IMG/VR virus record: IMGVR_UViG_3300035430_000143
Location: 1-27,214 of that record
From: a virus
Strand: one strand, 5' to 3'
DNA length: 27,214 bases
Below are positions 22,061-27,212 of the stretch, piece after piece. The translations under genes and the position numbers were made by a program. The notes under the pieces were generated by a model. That model saw only the letters and a program-made list of their open reading frames with translations. It was not told the DNA's origin and ran no database searches. Positions within the stretch are counted from its first letter, which is position 1. Each line of letters begins with the position of its first letter.

Positions 22061-22220
22061 ACTTTGTAAGGAATGTGGAGGTGATGGGTACATCGAGTAC
22101 GATGTGCCTACCTCACACGGATTTGACAGAGATGTTGGATACATAGATAGTGCCACCGAAGTATGCCCTGAGTGTCAGGGTCTTGGCATTGCGTATGAAG
22201 AAGAGGATATTAATTTCTAA
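22041..22220 (+). CDS. DnaJ-type zinc-finger microprotein, 59 aa
   Basis: Translated by eye. MTTSHTKLCKECGGDGYIEY is followed by a 25-residue spacer and EVCPECQGLGIAYEEEDINF. The two CxxCxGxG motifs (CKECGGDG and CPECQGLG) are the repeat unit of the DnaJ central domain, which in full-length DnaJ has four such motifs binding two zinc ions. Here only one zinc site is encoded, without a J-domain or substrate domain. Good RBS (aggagaa) 6 bases upstream. Role unknown; single DnaJ-type fingers occur in phage replication regions and may mediate protein contacts. Confidence 0.82.
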   Translation: MTTSHTKLCKECGGDGYIEYDVPTSHGFDRDVGYIDSATEVCPECQGLGIAYEEEDINF

Positions 22221-22475
22221 TTGCCCAACACAAGGCTGTCTCACAATTACAATGAGATGATTCAGATGCTCATTGATGCGAGACATAACAAAGGATTAAG
22301 CCAGCCGCAGCTGGCTAATATCATAGGCTGTACCGAATCATTGATTCATAAATGGGAACAGCACAAGAGAGTACCGTCTGGTTTCTTTCTTATGTGTTGG
22401 TTAGAGGCATTAGGATATGACATCGAAGTCACGAAAAAAGAAAGTAACAATAACGTGCATCAGTTGCGAGAGTAA
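22221..22475 (+). CDS. XRE-family HTH DNA-binding protein
   Basis: 84 residues from a TTG start directly after the preceding TAA; the ATG at 22257 is an alternative. Residues 13-57 (MIQMLIDARHNKGLSQPQLA, NIIGCTESLIHKWEQHKRVP) form a classical five-helix XRE/Cro fold: GLSQPQLANIIG gives helices 2 and 3 and the recognition helix, and the WE pair is typical. It probably binds an operator; the palindromes at 20019-20037 and 23437-23450 are candidates. Its last 59 bases overlap the next, four-cysteine gene in another frame. Confidence 0.85.
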   Translation: MPNTRLSHNYNEMIQMLIDARHNKGLSQPQLANIIGCTESLIHKWEQHKRVPSGFFLMCWLEALGYDIEVTKKESNNNVHQLRE

Positions 22476-22737
22476 CACGGAATGGTTTGTTGCTATACTT
22501 AAAAACAGAAACGGCAGATCAACACAAAAGCACTGGTATGTGTGTCTGAATTGCTATGAGGAGGACAGATGGCAAACCGTAACAAGAACAAAGGAACATA
22601 CCACGAAAAGTGGTTTGTCGATTGGCTCAACAAAATCAAAGCGAAGATCAAAGCGAAACGCCAGCCCCTCTCAGGCAGCTTGGGAGGAGAGTATTCTGGG
22701 GACATCAAGCTCGAAATCAAAGGACTTGAAATGGTAG
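22417..22737 (+). CDS. Putative four-Cys zinc-ribbon protein overlapping the resolvase gene
   Basis: 106 residues. MTSKSRKKKVTITCISCESN, then KHWYVCLNCYEEDRW. Two CxxC pairs (C14/C17 and C44/C47) at zinc-ribbon spacing with aromatic and basic residues between them argue that the first half is real. The second half (RTKEHTTKSGLSIGSTKSKR onwards) is Ser/Lys-rich and overlaps the nuclease gene in another frame for 169 bases, so it may be a disordered basic tail. GAGG stands 9 bases before the ATG. No known family recognised. Confidence 0.55.
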   Translation: MTSKSRKKKVTITCISCESNTEWFVAILKNRNGRSTQKHWYVCLNCYEEDRWQTVTRTKEHTTKSGLSIGSTKSKRRSKRNASPSQAAWEESILGTSSSKSKDLKW

Positions 22738-22928
22738 GTGAGGTAAAGTATCGTGATACAGCATCCTTCCCTAGCCCCTTTAAAGTATTAGAAGGCAGGG
22801 ACATTGCCTTTTATAAAAGACGGAGGGGAACTCCGCAAACGCTAGTCATAATGAGTGGCGAACAATTCAAACAACTAATGGAGAACGACCATGGAATCAC
22901 AGAACAAACAGATCAAGAGTTATCTTGA
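22569..22928 (+). CDS. PD-(D/E)XK nuclease, Holliday junction resolvase-like
   Basis: 119 residues. NKGTYHEKWFVDWLNKIKAK supplies the N-terminal Glu. LSGSLGGEYSGDIKLEIKGL supplies the catalytic Asp in GDI, and MVGEVKYRDTASFPSPFKVL supplies the ExK of the active site. This layout is that of small phage and archaeal-type resolvases (Hjc/VRR-like). It would cut branched DNA made during recombination-dependent replication, or trim concatemers for packaging. Strong RBS (gaggagg) 5 bases before the ATG. It overlaps the genes on both sides. Confidence 0.8.
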   Translation: MANRNKNKGTYHEKWFVDWLNKIKAKIKAKRQPLSGSLGGEYSGDIKLEIKGLEMVGEVKYRDTASFPSPFKVLEGRDIAFYKRRRGTPQTLVIMSGEQFKQLMENDHGITEQTDQELS

Positions 22929-23091
22929 GCAAGGCCATACTATTACTGCAATCACTGCACTCGAAAAGTTTAAATGCTTTCGATTGGCATCACGAATCAC
23001 TGACCTAAAGCAGTCAGGTGTACCAATCGACAGTCAATTTATTGAGGTCGAGAGTGGCAAGAAAGTAAAAGAGTATTGGGTTGCACAATGA
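22891..23091 (+). CDS. Small HTH protein (HTH_55-like)
   Basis: 66 residues. IKSYLEQGHTITAITALEKF, then KCFRLASRITDLKQSGVPID and a strand EVESGKKVKEYWVAQ, is the winged-helix pattern of phage HTH_55-type proteins (L-x-x-G-x-x-I-T, A-L, R-L-x-x-R-I-x-x-L-K-x-x-G-x-x-I). Probably DNA-binding; either a regulator or an accessory of recombination. RBS GGAGAACG. Its stop overlaps the next start (ATGA). Confidence 0.78.
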   Translation: MESQNKQIKSYLEQGHTITAITALEKFKCFRLASRITDLKQSGVPIDSQFIEVESGKKVKEYWVAQ

Positions 23092-23453
23092 AATCGATAG
23101 GTCGAGCAGTACAAGATGATGTCTGGGCAAAGAGTCTAAGCAGATCATCGCATGAAATTTATTCAGAAGACAGACAGAAGCAAAGGGAGGCCAGCAAAGG
23201 CTGGTCTCCTGATACCCTCAAAGTAATGGCAAAGCGTATCAAAGATCGAGACTACGTTGGTCACAATTATTTGTGGGGCAGAGAAGCTATTGAAATGATT
23301 AACAAAAACCTGTTGACTGAGGCAGATCTAGATCCACATCGAAGTGGATACGCAAGATTATTACGCCACACATACAGTGAATTGGTTGCAGAATCTATGC
23401 TGAAAAAACTAATTGATCAGCATGATAAAATTAAAAGTGACGCAACGTCATAA
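23088..23453 (+). CDS. Hypothetical protein, 121 aa
   Basis: Not recognised. Start taken at the ATG that overlaps the preceding stop (ATGA); a TTG four codons earlier is possible but unneeded. MKSIGRAVQDDVWAKSLSRS is followed by a charged, helical sequence (DTLKVMAKRIKDRDYVGHNY, then HTYSELVAESMLKKLIDQHD). The last codons, SDATS, coincide with the second copy of the palindromic element (23437-23450). Predicted soluble and helical. Context suggests a role in DNA replication or recombination. Confidence 0.7.
   Translation: MKSIGRAVQDDVWAKSLSRSSHEIYSEDRQKQREASKGWSPDTLKVMAKRIKDRDYVGHNYLWGREAIEMINKNLLTEADLDPHRSGYARLLRHTYSELVAESMLKKLIDQHDKIKSDATS
23437..23450. promoter_or_regulatory. Second copy of the candidate operator core
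   Basis: GTGACGCAACGTCA differs from GTGACGTAACGTCA at 20021-20034 at one position only. It lies at the 3' end of the preceding gene and 65 bases upstream of the exonuclease start, at the head of a 61-base gap. It may control the recombination module separately from the first part of the operon. Confidence 0.55.
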
Positions 23454-23514
23454 CTAAAATCTGCACCTGTCATGGTAAAGTGTTTCAATAAAAATAATAA
23501 AAGGAGAACGTAAC

Positions 23515-24285
23515 ATGGAACGTAAAGGTTTCATTGGTGGCAGTGACTGCACCAAAATCATGGAAGGCTATTGGCTCGAACTCTGGAATGTAAAGACAGG
23601 TCGTGAAGAACCAGAAAGCTTAGTGTTTAATTTACCAGTGCAGTTGGGTCGGCACACTGAAGACTTCAATTTAAAATGGTTTGCCGCAAACGAGGGCAAA
23701 CAAGTTGTTGCACAGCAGCGTGAGTTTACTGGGACTGTTGGTAATGTGCCAGTCAAAGGCACGATCGATGGTGCTATACAAGGTGAAAGAAATATTATTG
23801 AAGCCAAACATACAAACAACTTCTATAATATGGACAAGATGTTAGATCGATACATGCCACAGCTACAGTTCTACTGTCACATGGCAAAGGCAGAGGGTGT
23901 GTATCTGTCTGTGATATTTGGGAACAGCAACTGGGAGTGCATACATGTCAAGTACGATGAAGACTATTTCAATTCTATGTGGGCAGTGGTGTCAGACTTC
24001 TGGGGTTACGTTGTGCGCGATGAACAGCCTGTTGGAGTTGAGACAGAGAAACTATCAAGACTATCAATTGCGTTGGATGATATGGAAACACGTGACGCAT
24101 CATTCGACAACAGCTTCGTTGATGCAGCAGTCACCTACATTCATGGCTATGAACAAAACAAAGTCTTCAAGAATGCTGAGAAAGACCTCAAGCAAATGGT
24201 CAGTGATAACGAACGAGAAGTTTATTGCGACCAACTCACCGTCAAGCGTGACAAACGCGGACATCTTAGAATAACAAGACGATGA
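23515..24285 (+). CDS. YqaJ-type recombination exonuclease
   Basis: 256 residues. FIGGSDCTKIMEGYWLELWN gives the IGGSD motif with the first acidic residue. NLPVQLGRHTEDFNLKWFAA gives the G-x-x-x-E motif, GTIDGAIQGERNIIEAKHTN gives the catalytic Asp and the ExK, and a Gln/Tyr segment (MPQLQFYCHMA) corresponds to motif V. These are the landmarks of the lambda-exonuclease/YqaJ viral recombinase family. It degrades one strand of double-stranded ends so the ERF annealing protein encoded at 24793 can pair them. Conserved RBS; separated from upstream genes by a 61-base gap carrying the second palindrome. Confidence 0.9.
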   Translation: MERKGFIGGSDCTKIMEGYWLELWNVKTGREEPESLVFNLPVQLGRHTEDFNLKWFAANEGKQVVAQQREFTGTVGNVPVKGTIDGAIQGERNIIEAKHTNNFYNMDKMLDRYMPQLQFYCHMAKAEGVYLSVIFGNSNWECIHVKYDEDYFNSMWAVVSDFWGYVVRDEQPVGVETEKLSRLSIALDDMETRDASFDNSFVDAAVTYIHGYEQNKVFKNAEKDLKQMVSDNEREVYCDQLTVKRDKRGHLRITRR

Positions 24286-24809
24286 TCGTAAAACTATCTA
24301 AAAAAGAAATAGCTTTCTGTGAGCAAGCCGCAGCTTTAAGATGGCAATTAGCTCGTGCTTCTGGTGTGCAAAATCAAAGACGAGACAAAGGGAGGAGTGA
24401 TAATGATTTAGATTTACTTGGAATCAAAGCGGAAACAGCAGTAGCAAAAGTTTTAAATGTAGAGCATAATCCATTTCAGTTTGGAATTGATAATGGCGCA
24501 GACATATGGCTTGATGAAATAAGCATTGATGTCAAGTCAACTTTTTACAAAAGCGGAAAGCTACTATTTAAAAACAAAGAATCTTTTAGAGCATTTTGCT
24601 CTGTTCTTGTTTGTGAAATTGACATTTCAACAATGAAAGTTGCTGGGTTTATATCTCAGGAAAAATTCATGTCTTCGTGTTTTAGTATAGACCTTGGGCA
24701 TGGTGTAGGATTTGCAGTTAATCAAAGTGAGTTGGCTTGCATATCTAAATTGTGGTTACACCACACAAAACAAAAAGTAAAAGGAGAACGAAATGACTAC
24801 CAAAACTAA
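24282..24809 (+). CDS. Putative PD-(D/E)XK-fold nuclease, 175 aa
   Basis: LGIKAETAVAKVLNVEHNPF, then FGIDNGADIWLDEISIDVKS, fits the pattern of an N-terminal Glu helix followed by G-x-D and (I)DVK of restriction-endonuclease-like folds. The third acid is an Asp rather than the usual Glu in the xVK strand. The rest (CSVLVCEIDISTMKVAGFIS) has alternating strands. It starts within the exonuclease stop (ATGA) and its tail overlaps the ERF gene by 17 bases. Its DNA is visibly more AT-rich than the flanking exonuclease and ERF genes, suggesting a separate origin. The family is uncertain. Confidence 0.62.
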   Translation: MIVKLSKKEIAFCEQAAALRWQLARASGVQNQRRDKGRSDNDLDLLGIKAETAVAKVLNVEHNPFQFGIDNGADIWLDEISIDVKSTFYKSGKLLFKNKESFRAFCSVLVCEIDISTMKVAGFISQEKFMSSCFSIDLGHGVGFAVNQSELACISKLWLHHTKQKVKGERNDYQN

Positions 24810-25254
24810 ACCAAATATTATTAAGCTGCTTATGAATGCAAGAGCAGACATACAGCCAGTCAAGAAGAGTGGCACTAACCCACACTTCAAAAGCAAATAC
24901 GCTACACTCGAAGGTGTGATCGAGGCAGTGACTGAGCCATTGTCAAAGCATGGCTTCTTACTAATACATCGATCAACACAGAATGAGCATGGCATGACCA
25001 TCACAACAGAGTTGCTGCATGAAAGTGGCGAGGGTTTTGCAACAGCCATACCCCTTGTGCTAGGCAAGAATGATATGCAAGGACTAGGCAGTGCGATCAC
25101 ATATGCCAGACGCTATGGTATTATGTCGTTGCTTAATCTTCCAGCTGAAGATGACGATGGTAATCAAGCATCGAGGGGGGCGGCACCGAAGGTCATCAGT
25201 TCGGGTGACGCACCCCAACCAAAGACAGTACACGCTAGTAACACTAGATGGTAA
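24793..25254 (+). CDS. ERF-family single-strand annealing protein
   Basis: 153 residues. IIKLLMNARADIQPVKKSGT, NPHFKSKYATLEGVIEAVTE, LSKHGFLLIHRSTQN and QGLGSAITYARRYGIMSLLN are the diagnostic blocks of the ERF superfamily, in particular the NPHFKSKYATL and the (S/A)ITYARRYG(I/L) motifs. The end (EDDDGNQASRGAAPKVISSG onwards) is a short disordered tail. It anneals complementary single strands produced by the neighbouring YqaJ exonuclease. RBS AAGGAGAACG. Confidence 0.93.
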   Translation: MTTKTKPNIIKLLMNARADIQPVKKSGTNPHFKSKYATLEGVIEAVTEPLSKHGFLLIHRSTQNEHGMTITTELLHESGEGFATAIPLVLGKNDMQGLGSAITYARRYGIMSLLNLPAEDDDGNQASRGAAPKVISSGDAPQPKTVHASNTRW

Positions 25255-25324
25255 TTCTTGGGGAGGATTGTTCCTTTTCAATCCGCAAAGCCTTATCGAG
25301 GGGGAGGTTTCCCAAGAACCCCTC
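25255..25324 (+). promoter_or_regulatory. Structured leader with mutually exclusive hairpins before the SSB-like gene
   Basis: Structure 1: TTCTTGGG (25255-25262) pairs with CCCAAGAA (25311-25318), extended by a few wobble or A-T pairs, enclosing GGATTG (25265-25270) paired with CAATCC (25279-25284). Structure 2: GAGGGG (25298-25303) pairs with CCCCTC (25319-25324), which puts CCCAAGAA in its loop. The RBS aaaaggag lies 13 bases further on. Autoregulation by the SSB-like protein is an attractive guess. Confidence 0.55.
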
Positions 25325-25353
25325 ACAAACACTAAGCAAAAGGAGTCAGAAGC

Positions 25354-25758
25354 TTGGCAGAATATGATAATGTAAATGATGGTGTGGCATTCCCACCCTT
25401 CGAAGATATGAAAATGATCTTGCAAGGTAAGATGAATGTGGAGGGTCGTGACGGTAAGTACAATGTAGTACGGAGAGTTACGCAGTCTGGCATGGAAGTC
25501 ATGGAAGTATACGAAAAGGTTGGTGTCATGTTTAAGAATGACAATGCCAAGGACAGCGCACCAGATTATACTGGTAAGTTGTACGATACAGCAGACAAGC
25601 AAGTGCCTTGGACTGCACCACATACAGACAAACGACTGGCAGCATGGAGAAGAATGAAAGATGGCAAGCCTTACATGTCATTTGCAATCTCTGATCCGCA
25701 AAATAAAAATGACGCACAGCCAAATAATGACTTGAAAGAGGACGATATACCGTTTTAA
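25354..25758 (+). CDS. Single-stranded DNA-binding-like protein (DUF736-like core, DDIPF tail)
   Basis: 134 residues from a TTG start supported by AAAAGGAG 8 bases upstream and the absence of an ATG at a sensible place. Residues 57-114 (VGVMFKNDNAKDSAPDYTGK, then DKRLAAWRRMKDGKPYMSFA) resemble the DUF736 pattern: xFKN(D), PDYxG, xxWxxxxKDGKxYxSxx. The last nine residues are DLKEDDIPF, matching the acidic tip of bacterial SSB proteins. Together with the ERF and exonuclease neighbours this suggests an SSB-type protein protecting ssDNA and recruiting enzymes. It is followed by a structured region and a strong terminator. Confidence 0.78.
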   Translation: MAEYDNVNDGVAFPPFEDMKMILQGKMNVEGRDGKYNVVRRVTQSGMEVMEVYEKVGVMFKNDNAKDSAPDYTGKLYDTADKQVPWTAPHTDKRLAAWRRMKDGKPYMSFAISDPQNKNDAQPNNDLKEDDIPF

Positions 25759-25760
25759 TT

Positions 25761-25828
25761 GGAGACACGTTCTCCAAGAGAGTACGCTTACACTGCCTAA
25801 CACGCCTGTTAGCCTCGCGACTCTCTTG
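25761..25828 (+). ncRNA. Candidate structured RNA between the SSB-like gene and terminator
   Basis: GGAGA (25761-25765) pairs with TCTCC (25771-25775). CAAGAGAGT (25775-25783) plus CGC (25785-25787) pairs with GCG plus ACTCTCTTG (25817-25828) with only one bulged A. An inner hairpin CTAAC/GTTAG lies at 25797-25812. It is too small and lacks the T-loop for a tRNA. Either a 3' UTR structure or a small RNA ending at the terminator. Confidence 0.5.
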
Positions 25829-25835
25829 TAACTTG

Positions 25836-25862
25836 CCAGCCCTTCGGGGCTGGTCTTTTTTT
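25836..25862 (+). terminator. Rho-independent terminator of the recombination operon
   Basis: CCAGCCC (25836-25842) pairs perfectly with GGGCTGG (25847-25853) around TTCG, followed by TCTTTTTTT. This is a textbook intrinsic terminator with a C(UUCG)G tetraloop. Two small genes follow on the same strand, so they are probably read at lower level or from their own promoter. Confidence 0.92.
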
Positions 25863-25873
25863 AAGAGGATAAA

Positions 25874-26014
25874 ATGACACAACTTGAAAAACAAATAAAA
25901 CTAATAAGGAACTGCTTAAAAATAGCAGAGCTTCATTTAGATGAAATAGAATCTGGAGCTTTTGAAGAAAGAGTTATGAAAAAATATGAAGAAATAAAAA
26001 AGGATAAATCATGA
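25874..26014 (+). CDS. Small hypothetical helical protein, 46 aa
   Basis: Translated by eye: MTQLEKQIKLIRNCLKIAEL, HLDEIESGAFEERVMKKYEE, ending IKKDKS. Nearly all Lys, Glu, Leu and Ile, so probably a helical hairpin or coiled coil. RBS agagg 7 bases before the ATG. Its stop overlaps the next start (ATGA). Very AT-rich compared with the genes before the terminator. Confidence 0.6.
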   Translation: MTQLEKQIKLIRNCLKIAELHLDEIESGAFEERVMKKYEEIKKDKS

Positions 26015-26304
26015 CAGTACTAGAACAGATGATAGAAGATGCTAAAGTATGCAATCATAGGTTGTATAAAGTGGAGGGAAAGATGAACGTACATAAAAGA
26101 CGCGGCAAGCTATCGAGCGGTAGCAAACCAAAGCAGACACCAAGATCTGTTACGTTCGGAGAGGGGTGGAGAAACAATCCCCTCTCTGATCAAGAGGTTG
26201 AAGACATAAAATATTTTCTAAGCAAAGACTGGTGCATAGGATCAACAGCCAAGATAGTTGGTGTGAGTATGAGTACTGTTAGAAAGTATGTAACTATAAA
26301 CTAA
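26011..26304 (+). CDS. Small HTH protein at the end of the early strand
   Basis: 97 residues. A basic middle (KRRGKLSSGSKPKQTPRSVT) precedes a homeodomain-like HTH at residues 58-95 (PLSDQEVEDIKYFLSKDWCI, then STAKIVGVSMSTVRKYV), of the kind found at the C terminus of resolvases and in small phage regulators. RBS aaaaagga. It contains a perfect 8-bp inverted repeat (26159-26186). It converges on the endolysin gene with an 11-base overlap. Probably a transcription regulator; its target is unknown. Confidence 0.72.
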   Translation: MTVLEQMIEDAKVCNHRLYKVEGKMNVHKRRGKLSSGSKPKQTPRSVTFGEGWRNNPLSDQEVEDIKYFLSKDWCIGSTAKIVGVSMSTVRKYVTIN

Positions 26305-26755
26305 GTTCAAAGTGAGGGGCGTCTATAAACGGACGCCTACCTTGCGACCTTCGAAGATCGATGTACTCATTCATTGCATCTTCCATTGACCCTTCGTACT
26401 CACCGATCGAATTGATGTGCCACGCTGCACCCCAACGCACATGAATGCCAATGTCATTAGCCGCTTGCTTCATGGCATCCGCAATATCATCATAGAGATT
26501 GAGTTCCCAAGATACCCTTGATCCCACGTAAGCTACTGTATCTATTGCTATTCCTTCGAGATGCTTTGACTTCATGGTTTGAGATGCACCCTTGTCTACA
26601 AGCTGACGCTGTTGTTCCATTGTTCGAAGACCACCTAGACTTGGAATGCCAAAGTCAACTTTAGTAATACCTATTGCATACTTAGCAAGAGCTACCATGT
26701 TTTCATCAACACCTTCGAGCCTACCAAGACTACGTTCGCTTAACTTAAATGTCAT
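26294..26755 (-). CDS. Endolysin, M15-type D-Ala/L-Ala-D-Glu peptidase
   Basis: 153 residues. The zinc ligands are visible: H65 and D72 in SKHLEGIAIDTVAY and H148 in DAPHFELSL. GGLRTMEQQRQLVDKGASQT is the usual upstream region of phage M15 peptidases (R-x-x-x-x-Q-x-x-L-x-x-x-G-x-S). RWGAAWH precedes the catalytic part. It would cut peptide cross-bridges of the host cell wall. No signal peptide, so export needs the holin encoded next to it. Overlaps the holin stop (ATGA). A GGCGTC/GACGCC hairpin (26318-26337) lies in its last codons. Confidence 0.9.
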   Translation of the reverse strand: MTFKLSERSLGRLEGVDENMVALAKYAIGITKVDFGIPSLGGLRTMEQQRQLVDKGASQTMKSKHLEGIAIDTVAYVGSRVSWELNLYDDIADAMKQAANDIGIHVRWGAAWHINSIGEYEGSMEDAMNEYIDLRRSQGRRPFIDAPHFELSL

Positions 26756-27093
26756 TTCTTAAATCCTTTCATTGTTCTTATTCCAAACGAAGCAGCTATC
26801 GAAGCATACATTGCCCAACTAAACCATTGAGGTGCAGCCTCTAAGTTCTTAAATCCTTGCTCCATATATGGTTGCATCGGAGGAACAAAGCTTGCCAAAA
26901 CAATAGCTATAAAACAAATTGTCCAAGCCTCATCTTTCCAGCTGTCTGCGCTGGCTTCGATAGCCGCCTGTTCCCAGCTAATCTCACCAGTAGCAATCTT
27001 CATCTTAGTCTCAGCTTCAGCAGCTTTAACCTTTGCTTTACTATCAATAAATGTTGTGGCTAAGTTTGCTACGCTTGAAAGTATTCCAATCAT
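26752..27093 (-). CDS. Holin of the 3TM (GTA-holin-like) type
   Basis: 113 residues. An N-terminal hydrophobic helix (MIGILSSVANLATTFI) is followed by an Ala/Glu/Lys-rich amphipathic stretch, then EISWEQAAIEASADSWKDEA, a sequence typical of the 3TM holin family (GE-x-x-WE..., SWKDE). Two further membrane segments are at about residues 57-73 and 89-106 (ending SFGIRTMKGFKK). It would permeabilise the inner membrane to let the endolysin reach the wall. Overlaps the genes on both sides by ATGA. Confidence 0.85.
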   Translation of the reverse strand: MIGILSSVANLATTFIDSKAKVKAAEAETKMKIATGEISWEQAAIEASADSWKDEAWTICFIAIVLASFVPPMQPYMEQGFKNLEAAPQWFSWAMYASIAASFGIRTMKGFKK

Positions 27094-27212
27094 TCTGCAA
27101 TCCTATCTGTCTTAGCTTCCTTGCCTAACCACAATGCAAAAGATGCACTGAGCATTGCAGTAACCAGCGAAACGAAGGCGCTCTGTTGAGTTGTTGGATC
27201 GGGCAAGGTCAT
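27090..27212 (-). CDS. Small membrane protein of the lysis cassette, 40 aa
   Basis: Translated by eye: MTLPDPTTQQSAFVSLVTAM, then LSASFALWLGKEAKTDRIAE. One membrane segment (about residues 12-30). Its stop overlaps the holin start (ATGA). The frame could extend upstream beyond the window edge, so the start is provisional. It could be a holin regulator or a small accessory membrane protein; not recognised. Confidence 0.6.
   Translation of the reverse strand: MTLPDPTTQQSAFVSLVTAMLSASFALWLGKEAKTDRIAE

Noticed and set aside
22221-22737. HTH gene plus small overlapping gene as a toxin-antitoxin pair
   Set aside because: The partner has a zinc-ribbon pattern and no toxin-family motif; overlap and order alone do not support it.
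25091-25375. Plus-strand frame across the ERF end and the following gap
   Set aside because: It is in another phase than the clear ERF motifs and has no RBS; its second half only covers the structured leader.
25084-25623. Long minus-strand open frame of 179 codons
   Set aside because: It lies antisense to the ERF and SSB-like genes, is rich in Cys, Trp and Ile as expected of a shadow frame, and has no RBS or homology that I can see.
25775-25828. Possible tRNA-like cloverleaf
   Set aside because: The outer stem is good, but there is no T-arm with TTC motif, no D-arm and the length is too small.
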